Of a DNA stretch of 64,000 nucleotides, positions 1 to 8,956 are shown in pieces. Made by a program: the position numbers and the translations under genes. The notes under the pieces are model-generated. The model was not told the DNA's origin and made no database searches. It worked only from the letters and a program-made list of their open reading frames with translations. Each line of letters opens with the position of its first letter. The stretch's first letter is position 1. The DNA comes from Brevibacterium atlanticum (GTDB lineage: Bacteria; Actinomycetota; Actinomycetes; Actinomycetales; Brevibacteriaceae). The stretch lies in NCBI RefSeq assembly GCF_011617245.1, contig NZ_CP050152.1, forward strand, positions 2,904,503 to 2,968,502, read 5' to 3'.

Positions 1-1
1 C

Positions 2-679
2 AGCCGGTCGAAGACGCTCATCGTCTCCGCGATCGTCGTCATTCTCACCCTCATCATCGGAGTGATCGCGGCCGACCGGATCGTCGACTTCACCACCGAG
101 CAGCGCATCGCCGACGGACTCTCCGACTACGGGGATGCCGATGTCTCCGTCGAGGGATTCCCCGTGCTCACGCAGATGGCGTCCGGGAAGCTCGACTCCG
201 TACACATCACGGCGGACGAGGCGACCTATGAAAACGTCGACTTCACCGATGTCGATGCGAAGCTCTTCGACGTGCCCACCGACACCTCACGCCCCATCGG
301 CACCGTCGACGCCACCGCGGTCCTCCCCCATGCCACACTCGACGACCTCGCCTCCGAGCATGCGTCCCTGCCTGCAGGAATGACGTTCACCACCGAGGAC
401 GACGAACTCTTCCTCAAGGGATCCCTGCTCGGCCAGGACCTGCTCATCGGGATCGAACCGAAGGCCGACGGCCGCAGAGCCGTCGTCAACGCCTCCGAGA
501 TCCGGTTGGGTTCGGCAAAAGTGAACGTCGACAGCCTGCCCGGGTTCCTCACCTCCGCGATCTCCGACATCGTCATCGACCTCGACTTCCTGCCCGCCGG
601 GCTCGAGCTCACCGATATCACCCCCACCGAGGCGGGGCTGCAGGTCCGCCTCCACGGATCCGGGGTCAGCCTCGAGTGA
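2..679 (+). CDS. DUF2993 (LmeA-like) membrane-anchored lipid-binding protein, 5' partial
   Basis: The reading frame is open from the window edge, so the true start lies upstream; the GTG at 62 is internal. The first residues read SRSKTLIVSAIVVILTLIIG, one N-terminal membrane or signal segment, followed by a soluble domain of about 200 residues. The pattern (ADRIVDF near the membrane segment, then repeated small beta elements such as GFPVLTQMASGKLDSV) is that of DUF2993/LmeA proteins, which sit outside the membrane and bind phospholipid; mycobacterial LmeA takes part in mannan maturation. Family membership comes from motif recognition only. It is followed by a same-strand SulP gene after 61 bp. 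Confidence 0.7.
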   Translation, partial: SRSKTLIVSAIVVILTLIIGVIAADRIVDFTTEQRIADGLSDYGDADVSVEGFPVLTQMASGKLDSVHITADEATYENVDFTDVDAKLFDVPTDTSRPIGTVDATAVLPHATLDDLASEHASLPAGMTFTTEDDELFLKGSLLGQDLLIGIEPKADGRRAVVNASEIRLGSAKVNVDSLPGFLTSAISDIVIDLDFLPAGLELTDITPTEAGLQVRLHGSGVSLE

Positions 680-740
680 GTCGGCTGGGCTGTCGCAAGG
701 GGACGATGGACCGCCTCGGCGATCGGGTAATGTTCCGCAA

Positions 741-2249
741 GTGACGACACCCATCCCCGCCGAAACGACCGACGATTCCCGCCGCTACCGGCCCGACCCG
801 ACCGTGCTCACCGCACTGACCTCGCCGAGGCTGCTCACCCGTGAGGTGCTCGCCGGGCTCGTCGTAGGATTGGCTCTCATCCCCGAGGCGATCGCGTTCT
901 CGATCATCGCCGGCGTCGACCCGAAGGTCGGTCTGTTCTCCGCGTTCATCATGGCGACCTCGATCGCCATCCTGGGAGGGCGCCCGGCCATGATTTCCGC
1001 GGCCACGGGGGCCGTGGCGCTGGTCATCGCTCCGGTTGCCCGTGAGCACGGGATGGACATGTTCATCGCCACGGTCATCCTCGCCGGGATCTTCCAGATC
1101 CTGCTGGCCGTGGCAGGTGTCGCGAAGCTCATCCGCTTCATTCCACGCAGCGTCATGGTCGGGTTCGTCAACGCTCTGTCGATCCTCGTCTTCGCCGCCC
1201 AGGTGCCTCACGTCATCGGGGTGCCGTGGATGGTCTACCCGCTGCTGGTCCTCGCCGTCGTCGTGCTCGTGTTCATGCCGAAGCTGACGAAGATCGTCCC
1301 GGCCCCGCTGGTGACGATCGTGCTCGTCACCGGCATCGCCGTCGTCTTCGCCCTCGATGTGCCGACCGTCAGCGACCAGGGTGAGCTGCCGCGCAGCCTG
1401 CCCTCGCTCTTCCTCCCCCACGTCCCGCTGACCTGGGAGACGCTTCGCACGATCGCCCCGTATTCGCTGGCGATGGCGCTGGTCGGTCTGATGGAGTCGC
1501 TGATGACGGCGAAGCTCGTCGACGAGATCACCGACACCCATTCGAACAAGACCCGCGAGTCCTGGGGGCAGGGTGCGGCGAACATGATCTCCGGTCTCTT
1601 CGGCGGGATGGGCGGGTGCGCGATGATCGGGCAGACGATGATCAACGTCCGTGCCTCCGGGGCGCGCACGAGGATCTCGACGTTCATGGCCGGTGCGTTC
1701 CTGCTGCTCTTCGTCGTCGTCCTCGGCGACATCGTCGGGATGATTCCGATGGTCGCCCTCGCGGCGATCATGATGATGGTCTGCGTCGACACCTTCGACT
1801 GGCATTCGATCCGACCGACGACCCTGCGGAAGCTGCCGAAGTCCGAGACCTTCGTCATGGTCGCCACCGTCGCGGTCGTCGTCGCCACCGGCAACCTCGC
1901 AATCGGCGTCGTCGTCGGAGTGTTCGTCGCCAGCGTGCTCTTCGTCCGCCGGGTGGCCCACTTCGTCACGGTCGAGCGGACCGTCACCGAGGCGATCGCT
2001 CGCTACGCCGTCCGCGGCGAACTCTTCTTCGCCTCCTCGAACGACCTGACCACCCAGTTCCACTACACGCACGACCCCAGCCGGGTCGTCATCGACATGA
2101 GCGAATCGCACGTCTGGGACGCCTCCAGCGTGGCTGCCCTCGACGCGATCGTGACGAAATACGAGGCGTTGGGCACAAGCGTCGAACTCATCGGCATGAA
2201 CACGTACACCGAGGCACTCCACGCTCGCCTGTCCGGCGGGCTGGGTTAG
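741..2249 (+). CDS. SulP/SLC26 family anion transporter with C-terminal STAS domain
   Basis: A 502-residue polytopic membrane protein of the SulP/SLC26 family, which move sulfate, bicarbonate or dicarboxylates. Residues 35-400 are a run of hydrophobic helices with the family signatures GLVVGLALIPEAIAFSIIAG near the N terminus and NMISGLFGGMGGCAMIGQ in the middle. Residues 420-495 form a STAS domain (VVIDMSESHVWDASSVAALD). The length is normal. The GTG at 741 gives a complete N terminus but has no clear ribosome binding site. The substrate cannot be read from sequence; bicarbonate or sulfate are the usual options. There is no carbonic anhydrase or sulfate-assimilation gene nearby. Confidence 0.88.
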   Translation: MTTPIPAETTDDSRRYRPDPTVLTALTSPRLLTREVLAGLVVGLALIPEAIAFSIIAGVDPKVGLFSAFIMATSIAILGGRPAMISAATGAVALVIAPVAREHGMDMFIATVILAGIFQILLAVAGVAKLIRFIPRSVMVGFVNALSILVFAAQVPHVIGVPWMVYPLLVLAVVVLVFMPKLTKIVPAPLVTIVLVTGIAVVFALDVPTVSDQGELPRSLPSLFLPHVPLTWETLRTIAPYSLAMALVGLMESLMTAKLVDEITDTHSNKTRESWGQGAANMISGLFGGMGGCAMIGQTMINVRASGARTRISTFMAGAFLLLFVVVLGDIVGMIPMVALAAIMMMVCVDTFDWHSIRPTTLRKLPKSETFVMVATVAVVVATGNLAIGVVVGVFVASVLFVRRVAHFVTVERTVTEAIARYAVRGELFFASSNDLTTQFHYTHDPSRVVIDMSESHVWDASSVAALDAIVTKYEALGTSVELIGMNTYTEALHARLSGGLG

Positions 2250-2373
2250 CCGACCGGCGGGCTGGAGCCATTGCCAGTTCCGTCACAGGCAGCCCGTTTA
2301 GGATTCGAAGCGTCCCAGTCCGACCCCGCGATCAGCATCGACAGAGCAATCGACAGACACGAAGGACCGTGCC

Positions 2374-2706
2374 ATGGCATTCGACAAGTTCCTCGACAAA
2401 GCCAAGAACCTCGCCAACGACCCCAAGGTCAAGGACAAGCTCAACTCCGACAAAGCCGAGCAGGTGAGCGACTCGATCCTCGACAAAGCGGCAGGTGTCG
2501 CAGAGTCGCTGACCGGAGGCAAGCACTCCGAGAAGATCCAGAAGGCCAGAGACGCCGCCGACAAGGCGATCGGCAACGAGCGCGGTCAGGACGCCGACCG
2601 CACCGATGGCCGCAACGACGGCGAGCGCGGACGCACCGACGATCCTCGCAACGGCTCGGAGTCCAGCCGCGGCGATGACAGCCCGGACTCGCGCAGCAAC
2701 GGCTGA
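2374..2706 (+). CDS. Rv0909/MT0933-type antitoxin-like small protein
   Basis: A 110-residue, highly charged protein. The first 70 residues (MAFDKFLDKAKNLANDPKVK and the following Lys/Asp-rich helix) resemble actinobacterial MT0933-like 'antitoxin' proteins. The last 40 residues are a disordered tail rich in Asp, Arg, Gly, Asn and Ser. No toxin gene adjoins it: the next gene points the other way. So the antitoxin label is by family only, and a stress-related or DNA-associated role is equally possible. The ATG at 2374 follows a short GA-rich stretch. A strong terminator lies 17 bp after the stop. Confidence 0.65.
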   Translation: MAFDKFLDKAKNLANDPKVKDKLNSDKAEQVSDSILDKAAGVAESLTGGKHSEKIQKARDAADKAIGNERGQDADRTDGRNDGERGRTDDPRNGSESSRGDDSPDSRSNG

Positions 2707-2722
2707 CTCAGTCCCCCGCAGC

Positions 2723-2758
2723 CTCGAGGCCCCCATCGTCTTCGGTGGGGGCCTCGAG
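2723..2758 (+). terminator. Intrinsic terminator between convergent genes
   Basis: Perfect 13-bp inverted repeat (CTCGAGGCCCCCA and its complement) around a 10-nt loop, followed by TTCGTTC. It lies between the + strand small protein and the - strand gene ending at 2790, so it may serve both directions. Confidence 0.8.
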
Positions 2759-2789
2759 TTCGTTCACAGTATGCCGTGCGGTCCGCCGC

Positions 2790-3542
2790 CTAGGAATCGA
2801 TGACGGGGTCGTCGATCCCGTCGGGATCCGCGTCGAGGGTGATCCGTACGGCGTCGATCGTATGGGGTCTCGCGCGCTCGATCTCCTCCGCCGACACCAC
2901 CCATGAGTCCGTCGTCTTCTCACCACATGGTTCGCCGTGCGGGGCCAGTGCTTCACATTCGACACCAGTGATCGGCACATCGGATTCGATGGTGAGCGTG
3001 CCGCGTTCGAGGGGACGGAAGTAGACGACGACTCCGCCGTCGTCACTGCCGTCCGTGCTCTCCCTGCTCTCGGTGATCTCGGCGGCCGGAATCGCTGCAC
3101 CGCTGACCCGATAGTCGAGTGTCCCTCGGTGACGTCCCGGGTCGAGGTCATCCGTGACGAACCCGATGTCGACGGAGTGCAGCTCCTTTTCCCGGGTCGC
3201 CTCGACAGGGGTCAAGTCGATGCTTCCCCGCGGGTGCGAATACGTCGCTCGCAGATAGGGAGGCAGCAGGGCGTCGGTGTCGGGCAGGCGGAATCCATCG
3301 TGGATCTCGTCGCCGAAGCCCCAACTCGTCTCGAGCGCCAGGTCGATCGTCGTGTCCATCCGCACGGTGTAGGTACCGTCGGCGGCGATGCGGATCGTGT
3401 GCGTCGTCTCGCTGCCCCGCAGCGGATTCGGTGCCGCTCCCGCACGCCCCGGCATCATCGCCACGACGGCGATCGCCGCGGTCAGCACCAACGCCGACAC
3501 AGCTGCCGTCGACCGCGCGAGTCCTCGGTTCCGCATGCTCAT
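2790..3542 (-). CDS. Secreted DUF2207-like protein
   Basis: A 250-residue protein with a clear signal segment (residues 10-37, ending in RAGAA). The exported part is predicted to be mostly beta strand, opening with THTIRIAADGTYTVRMDTTI, the style of the N-terminal extracellular domain of DUF2207 membrane proteins. It lacks the C-terminal membrane part usual in that family. It starts within the stop codon of the upstream gene on the same strand (1-nt overlap at 3542), so the two are surely co-transcribed, and both have the same overall plan. Function unknown. A second in-frame ATG lies 6 bp into the gene. Confidence 0.6.
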   Translation of the reverse strand: MSMRNRGLARSTAAVSALVLTAAIAVVAMMPGRAGAAPNPLRGSETTHTIRIAADGTYTVRMDTTIDLALETSWGFGDEIHDGFRLPDTDALLPPYLRATYSHPRGSIDLTPVEATREKELHSVDIGFVTDDLDPGRHRGTLDYRVSGAAIPAAEITESRESTDGSDDGGVVVYFRPLERGTLTIESDVPITGVECEALAPHGEPCGEKTTDSWVVSAEEIERARPHTIDAVRITLDADPDGIDDPVIDS

Positions 3543-4393
3543 CAGCTTCTCTCGGTCGGGTGGATGGGTCGAGCGCTCATGTTCTCAGGCGGGTCGATGA
3601 CGACGACGTCATGGTCGAAGTCGTTGTCTTCCCGCCAGGTCATTCGGGTCGTCCCCTCAGTTCCGTCGTCGTCGATCTGGGCGAAGTCGTCGGCGCAGTC
3701 GTTCAGTGCGAAGTCGACGTTGTTCGCCGGGCAGGCAAGCGGACCATCGGTGTCGACGATCATCGTGTGCGTCGCCTCGGTCGCTCGGGGCGCGCCGATG
3801 AATGACAGTGGAAGAGCGATGAACTCTCGGCCGGACACTGTGAGGAAGACCTTGTCGAGGACGTAGTCGACCTCGACGATGTGACGGCCTTCATCCCATC
3901 GCGCGGCCCGTCCCTGGGAGTCCTTCGGTCGGAGTGAGAAGTGCGCCCTGGGATAGTCGAAGTCCTTCTCACGCACGGTCTCGACGTCCACGTCGAGATC
4001 CCCTGCTTCCTGCGGCGACCGACGCGTCGACCCTGCGTCCGTGCTCAGCTCCACCGCAGTGAGCTCATCGACGACCGGCATCATCGCCAGACGGTGGCCG
4101 CTGACCGGATTCCTGCCGAGTCCCTCGCTGACGAACCACAGTCCCACGGAGTCCTCCCCCTCGGGTGGGGCTTCGAAGACCAGCCGTTGACGGACCGCCA
4201 CGGTTCCGTCCATGTGCGGGGCCACCTCGGTGATGGACTCTTCCGGGGTCAGCGCATGATCGGGCAGATCCTGCGTCTCGGGTGTGGGTGCGACGCAGCG
4301 GAGAACCATCCCGACGACGAGGACGCCGACGACGATCACGGCGACGGCGGAGACCGCGAGGCCGGTGATGAGGAACAGTCTGGTCCGTGTCAT
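3542..4393 (-). CDS. Membrane-anchored DUF2207-like protein
   Basis: 283 residues with one N-terminal membrane helix (about residues 7-31) and an outward beta-rich domain. The domain includes ITEVAPHMDGTVAVRQRLVF, again like the extracellular domain of DUF2207, and a stretch ending FIALPLSFIGAPRATEATHT. Two Cys residues late in the domain (LACPANNVDFALNDCADDF) may form a disulfide outside the cell. It is the first gene of a two-gene unit and overlaps its partner by one base. No enzyme motif is visible; an envelope or signalling role is conjecture. Confidence 0.6.
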   Translation of the reverse strand: MTRTRLFLITGLAVSAVAVIVVGVLVVGMVLRCVAPTPETQDLPDHALTPEESITEVAPHMDGTVAVRQRLVFEAPPEGEDSVGLWFVSEGLGRNPVSGHRLAMMPVVDELTAVELSTDAGSTRRSPQEAGDLDVDVETVREKDFDYPRAHFSLRPKDSQGRAARWDEGRHIVEVDYVLDKVFLTVSGREFIALPLSFIGAPRATEATHTMIVDTDGPLACPANNVDFALNDCADDFAQIDDDGTEGTTRMTWREDNDFDHDVVVIDPPENMSARPIHPTERS

Positions 4394-4557
4394 GGATCCA
4401 CCGTAGGATCACCACCGGTGGCAGGGGCGGCACGAGCGGTGCCAGACCTGGAACATGAACCCGTCTTTCGGCGGACGGACGCAATCCCGCCGACGCACGA
4501 GTGTGTGAGAATGGCAGTTCGCCCACCCGACCGAATCCACTTGCAGCAGGAGGTGCC

Positions 4558-5889
4558 ATGCGATCACCCATCCCGGATTTCCTCGATGAGACGCTCGATC
4601 GGATCCGACCCGACCGGTCGGGTGAGAACGCGGACTACATTCCGGACCTCGCCGCCGCCGATCCGGAGAAGCTCGCGATCTGCATCTCCACCCTCGACGG
4701 CATCGAATACACCTCCGGGGATGCCGAGCATGAGTTCTCCATCCAGTCGATGTCGAAGCCCTTCATCTACGGCCTCGCCCTCGAACAGGAGGGGCTGGCC
4801 GGCGTGCTCGAGAAGGTCGGCGTCGAACCCAGCGGCGAGAAGTTCAACGAACTCTCGCTCGATAAGAAGTCGGGCAGGCCGCTCAACCCGATGATCAACG
4901 CCGGGGCCATGACCATCCACTCCCTCCTCGGCGATCCGGGGGCGAGCCTGGCCGAACGCACCGAGATCGTCCGCGCCGGGCTCTCTCGCTTCGCCGGTCG
5001 CGAGCTGACCATCGACCAAGGAGTCGCCGACGGCGAATGGCGCGAGGCCTACCGCAACGTCGCGATCGCGAACATGCTCCGCTCCTACGACATCTTCTAC
5101 GACGACCCCGACGAGGTGGTCCGCGGCTACATCGAGCAGTGCTCGATCCTCGTCACGGTCAAGGACCTCGCGATCATGGCCTCCACCCTCGCCGGCGGCG
5201 GCGTCAACCCGCTCACCGGCGAACAGGTCCTCTCCCCCAGAGTCAACCGGCAGGTGCTCGCGGTGATGATGACCTGCGGGATGTACGACGCCGCGGGCGA
5301 CTGGATGACGGAGATCGGGATTCCCGCCAAGAGCGGCGTCTCCGGCGGAGTCTTCGGCGTCATGCCCGGTCAGGTCGGCATTGCGACCTTCTCCCCGCGC
5401 CTGGACCAGCACGGTACGAGTGTGCGCGGGGCGAAGATCTTCCAAGATCTGTCGAACCGGCTGAGCCTGCACATCATGGACGCGCCCGAACCGGCACGCT
5501 CGATCATCCGCCGCGACCGTCGCTTCGTCGACGGCGAGGGCAAGATGGTCCGCATCTGCTCCCTGCAGGGACTCATCCAATGGAGCGGATCGGAGAACGT
5601 CCTGCGCGCCATGGACGAACCGGAGTCGACCACGGACACCTTCGTACTCGATCTGCGAAGGGTCAACGAGATCAACTCGGTGGCCCGATACATGCTCACC
5701 GAAGCGCTGTCCCGCCTCGAGGAGGACGGAACCCGTGTGGTGCTCATGGATCCCGACGACATGATGCAGTGCAAGGGACCGAACTCGGCCCTGCCGGGCG
5801 TGACGATCCTCGACTCCCTCAAATCCGTCAAGGGGCTCAAGCGCATCCGCGACGAACGCCGCCGGGAGATGGCCGAACGCAGCAGGTAG
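4558..5889 (+). CDS. glsA: Glutaminase with C-terminal STAS domain
   Basis: 443 residues. Residues 20-320 are a serine-dependent beta-lactamase-fold glutaminase that hydrolyses glutamine to glutamate and ammonia. Visible marks are the S-x-x-K pair Ser64/Lys67 (QSMSKPF), NPMINAGAM near 110, Tyr243 in GMYDAAGDW and the KSGVSGG loop near 260. Residues 350-430 add a STAS domain (ending in a LMDPDDMMQCKG region), an architecture found in many actinobacterial glutaminases. The ATG at 4558 is chosen over an upstream GTG because AGGAGG sits 4 nt before it. The STAS part may link activity to nucleotides or a partner; that is inference. Confidence 0.9.
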   Translation: MRSPIPDFLDETLDRIRPDRSGENADYIPDLAAADPEKLAICISTLDGIEYTSGDAEHEFSIQSMSKPFIYGLALEQEGLAGVLEKVGVEPSGEKFNELSLDKKSGRPLNPMINAGAMTIHSLLGDPGASLAERTEIVRAGLSRFAGRELTIDQGVADGEWREAYRNVAIANMLRSYDIFYDDPDEVVRGYIEQCSILVTVKDLAIMASTLAGGGVNPLTGEQVLSPRVNRQVLAVMMTCGMYDAAGDWMTEIGIPAKSGVSGGVFGVMPGQVGIATFSPRLDQHGTSVRGAKIFQDLSNRLSLHIMDAPEPARSIIRRDRRFVDGEGKMVRICSLQGLIQWSGSENVLRAMDEPESTTDTFVLDLRRVNEINSVARYMLTEALSRLEEDGTRVVLMDPDDMMQCKGPNSALPGVTILDSLKSVKGLKRIRDERRREMAERSR

Positions 5890-5911
5890 GTCAGATTGTT
5901 CGGGCTTTTGC

Positions 5912-5925
5912 TAAGGTGAGCCTTA
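5912..5925. promoter_or_regulatory. DtxR/IdeR-type iron box
   Basis: TAAGGTGAGCCTTA has perfect 5-bp arms. Its complement matches 12 of 14 bases of the core of the actinobacterial iron box (TTAGGCTCACCTAA). It lies 68 bp upstream of a siderophore-interacting protein, the expected target of an iron-dependent repressor. Confidence 0.75.
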
Positions 5926-5937
5926 CAATCCCTTCAG

Positions 5938-5967
5938 CGCCGAGGCGGCCCTCCGACCGCCTCGGCG
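5938..5967. terminator. Hairpin in the leader of the siderophore-interacting protein gene
   Basis: Arms CGCCGAGGCGG and CCGCCTCGGCG, 11 bp, with an 8-nt loop, then a GC-rich stretch and TTTTCC. It could end transcription of the upstream glutaminase gene. It lies downstream of the iron box, however, so it would also be inside the transcript of the next gene if that starts at the box. Confidence 0.55.
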
Positions 5968-5992
5968 TGGGCTTTTCCACGGAAGGAACCCC

Positions 5993-6811
5993 ATGACGGC
6001 ATCCGCCACTCCCGACCAGCGTCCCGCTCGTCCTCCGAAACCCCAGGCCATCCTCAGCGTCCAGGCAGTCGAGGAGATCACCCCGAACCTCATCCGCATC
6101 ACCGCCGGAGGGGCGGGATTCGACGCGATCTCGAACAACGACGCCACCGACAAATACGTCAAGATCATGTTCGCCGATCCGAAGCACGGGCTGACCCCGC
6201 CCTACGATCTGGCCGATCTGCGCGAGAATTCCCCGGAGAAGCTGCCGCGCAACCGCACCTACACGGTGCGCGAGATCAACGAGGCAAAGAAATGGGTGAA
6301 GATCGACTTCGTCGTCCACGGCGATGAGGGCATTGCCGGACCGTGGGCGAAGAGCACCCAGGTCGGCGATCAGATCGTGCTCGTCGGTGCCGGCGGCAAA
6401 TACGCCCCCGAGGCGGACGCCCCGTGGCATCTGCTCATCGCCGACCACACGGCCATCCCCGCCGTGAGCTCTGCGCTCGAAGCGATGCCCGCGGGCGCGA
6501 CCGGTGTCATCCTCGCCAATGTCGAACACGCCGAGGATCGGCTCCTCCCCCAGCTGCCCGCCGGGTTCGACGTCACCTGGGTCGATTCGGACGAGGCGCT
6601 CGTCGCCGCGGTGCGCGAACTCGACTGGCCGGAAGGGACGCCGCAGGTCTTCGCCCACGGAGAGCGCGAGACGATCAAGACGATCCGCAAGATCCTCAAG
6701 GAACACGAGGTGCCTCGGGAAGCGCTGTCGATCTCGGCGTACTGGGCCCGCGGTCGTGCCGAGGACCAGTTCCAGGCGGAGAAGCGCGAGCCCATCGGCA
6801 AGATCGACTGA
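5993..6811 (+). CDS. Siderophore-interacting protein (FAD-dependent ferric reductase family)
   Basis: 272 residues. The N-terminal half (residues 17-125) is a flavin-binding domain with the RNRTYTVREI motif (R-x-Y-T-x-R), which binds FAD. The C-terminal half is a SIP/NAD(P)H-binding domain ending in SISAYWARGRAEDQFQAEKR, typical of ViuB/YqjH-like enzymes. These reduce iron in siderophore complexes in the cytosol so that the metal is released. GGAAGGAA precedes the ATG with good spacing. Repression by iron through the box at 5912 is a well-supported inference. No siderophore synthesis or uptake genes are in the window. Confidence 0.9.
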   Translation: MTASATPDQRPARPPKPQAILSVQAVEEITPNLIRITAGGAGFDAISNNDATDKYVKIMFADPKHGLTPPYDLADLRENSPEKLPRNRTYTVREINEAKKWVKIDFVVHGDEGIAGPWAKSTQVGDQIVLVGAGGKYAPEADAPWHLLIADHTAIPAVSSALEAMPAGATGVILANVEHAEDRLLPQLPAGFDVTWVDSDEALVAAVRELDWPEGTPQVFAHGERETIKTIRKILKEHEVPREALSISAYWARGRAEDQFQAEKREPIGKID

Positions 6812-6865
6812 CATCGACTGACTGAGACACGCATCCGCCGACCGCGGTCGGCGAATTCGTGATTG

Positions 6866-8956
6866 TCAGCCCCGGCGGCGGGTCAGCAGGAAGGCCGACA
6901 TGCCGATGGCGATGAGACCCAGGGCGATCCCGCCGAGGATGAGGTACTGACCGAGATCAGCGCCCGTGCGCGGCAGTGGGCTTCCATCGGCGTCGGTCGA
7001 ACCGTCGGTGCGGTCTCCGTCGTCACCTGTCTCTGCATCCGATTCCGACCCGCTGCCCGCGCCATCAGCAGCACCGTCGTCTTCGGCTCCGGAACCATCG
7101 GCAGCAGATCCTGCTCCGCCGTCCTCGCCCGCTTCAGCGCCATCGGCATCGGAACCGACCGCCGCGTCCGCACCCGCCCCGGTATCCTCGTCGGCTCCGG
7201 CGTTCTCGTCACCGCTGCTGTCCTCTCCGTCATCCCCGCCGTCAGCGAGGTCGGCCACCGAGTACAGGCTCGTCGTTCCCGACACCTCGTTGCCGACGAC
7301 CAGCGCGGCCTCACCCGTCGGCGACTCATCGGCGCTGAGGAACGTGATGCCCTCCGGCCCCAGGTCGCCGGCGCTCGAGAGCAGCGCGGCCGGATCGGGC
7401 GCATCATCGATCTCGTCCTCCACCGACACCGAGAAGTCCCGGTTGTTGAAGTAGGTCGCGAACTTCGGCGCGCTCGGATCGGTGAGATCGAACGCGGCGA
7501 TTCCGCCGATGCGCTCGAAGCCGACGAAGGCGTAGGTCGTCTCCCCCACTTCCCCGATGGTCAGCGCCTCGGGTTCGGGCCCCTTGTCATCGCTGCGTCC
7601 TTCGAGATTCGATTCGGAGTGGTTCGAGTTGAAGAACTCCGGCACCGCCTCGGCGGTCAGCCGTTCGAACTCGTCACCGGAATCGGCCACGAGCGTCCCG
7701 TCGGTCGTCCACACGGAGAACGACCGGGCGCCGAAGGCCACGAGTTCCTCATAGCAGCCGCCGTCCTCGCTCAACCCCATATCCGTGATGATGGTGAGCC
7801 GCCCGAGATCCTCATCGCCGAGCTTGTCCTTCAGCGGCGAGTTCTCACACACCGGTGCCAGACCGTCATCGCCGAGGTCCTTCACCCGAGCCCCGTCGAC
7901 GAAGTCTCCCCATTCTCGAGAGTCCCCCTCGTTCGCGGTGACCAGGTAATCCGTGCCGCCGGCGGAGAACGTCGAGATCGTATCGGGCATGTACGCACCC
8001 TTGAGCCCCTCGTACTCGGTGATGTTCACCGTGGGCGCGTCCTCTGGATCCCGATCGGACGCGTCGAGACCGTTGCCCGCCTGCCCGTGGTCCTTCAAAC
8101 CCAGCGGGAGGATCGTCTCCACCTGCGCCGAGCCGATGTCGACGACCGCGATCGCGTTCGCTTCCTGCAGGGTTGCGTAGGCCTTGTCCCCTGCCACGGT
8201 GATGTATTCGGGTTCGAGATTGCGCGAGATCGGCAGGTCCGCCTCGGGGGTGGGGCCGAAGATCCGCACACCCTCGGGCAGGGTCTTCGCCCCGCCGTCC
8301 TCGAATTCGTGGAAATCCGCAGTGTGCACATCCGATGCCGACGGTGCAGCCACCTCGGCGGGCAGATCGATGACGGCCACCGACCCTTCGGGGTCGGTCG
8401 AGAAGTCGTCGGCCGGTTCGCCTTCGTTCGCCACCAGGGCGTGGGTGCCGTCGGGGGTGAGCGTGACCATGTCCGGCAGGGACCCGACGGCCACCTGTCC
8501 CAGCGGCTGCGCTTCGGGGTCGTTCGCATCGAAGAACATCACCGTACCTGGACGGGTCTTGTCCTCATCTTCGAGCGCGATGACGCCGAGTCCGTCCTCG
8601 CGGATCGCGACCGAGTTCGCCACTCCGGTGCCGGTGATCTCGGAGATCTTCTTCGGGTTCTCAGGATCCGAGGCGTCGAGGACGTCGACGGTGGCCGCCT
8701 GCGCATTGACGGTGAAGACGGTGTCACCGTAGACGGCTGTGATCTCGGCGGCGGCCTCGTCGAACTGACCGGTCTCATGGGAACCGAGGAACCCCATCTC
8801 GATCTGAGCATCGGATGCCGAGGAGGTGATCGGCTCGGGCACGTCCGCCGCATGGGCAGGGGCAGTCGCGACCGAGCCGCCGACAGCGAATCCGGTGGCC
8901 AGCAGGAGGGCGGCCGCCTGGGCCGTGAGCGTCTTCGCAGTCAGGGGGTTCGTCAT
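6866..8956 (-). CDS. Choice-of-anchor-I family surface protein with LPXTG anchor
   Basis: 696 residues. A signal peptide (to about residue 36, APAHA) leads into a propeller-like domain of about 490 residues with repeated units such as TLTPDGTHALVANEGEPADD and a large insert. This is the choice-of-anchor-I pattern, sometimes annotated as alkaline-phosphatase-like or esterase-like. About 100 residues of Asp/Gly/Glu/Ala/Ser-rich linker follow, then LPRTG at 661-665, a hydrophobic helix and RRRG, a sortase A signal. It should be covalently fixed to peptidoglycan. CGGAGA lies before the ATG. Enzymatic activity cannot be asserted. It converges with the siderophore-interacting protein gene. Confidence 0.85.
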   Translation of the reverse strand: MTNPLTAKTLTAQAAALLLATGFAVGGSVATAPAHAADVPEPITSSASDAQIEMGFLGSHETGQFDEAAAEITAVYGDTVFTVNAQAATVDVLDASDPENPKKISEITGTGVANSVAIREDGLGVIALEDEDKTRPGTVMFFDANDPEAQPLGQVAVGSLPDMVTLTPDGTHALVANEGEPADDFSTDPEGSVAVIDLPAEVAAPSASDVHTADFHEFEDGGAKTLPEGVRIFGPTPEADLPISRNLEPEYITVAGDKAYATLQEANAIAVVDIGSAQVETILPLGLKDHGQAGNGLDASDRDPEDAPTVNITEYEGLKGAYMPDTISTFSAGGTDYLVTANEGDSREWGDFVDGARVKDLGDDGLAPVCENSPLKDKLGDEDLGRLTIITDMGLSEDGGCYEELVAFGARSFSVWTTDGTLVADSGDEFERLTAEAVPEFFNSNHSESNLEGRSDDKGPEPEALTIGEVGETTYAFVGFERIGGIAAFDLTDPSAPKFATYFNNRDFSVSVEDEIDDAPDPAALLSSAGDLGPEGITFLSADESPTGEAALVVGNEVSGTTSLYSVADLADGGDDGEDSSGDENAGADEDTGAGADAAVGSDADGAEAGEDGGAGSAADGSGAEDDGAADGAGSGSESDAETGDDGDRTDGSTDADGSPLPRTGADLGQYLILGGIALGLIAIGMSAFLLTRRRG

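Noticed and set aside
2374..2706. Toxin-antitoxin module
   Set aside because: The small protein resembles an 'antitoxin' family but no toxin-like gene is next to it; the following genes point the other way and encode exported proteins.
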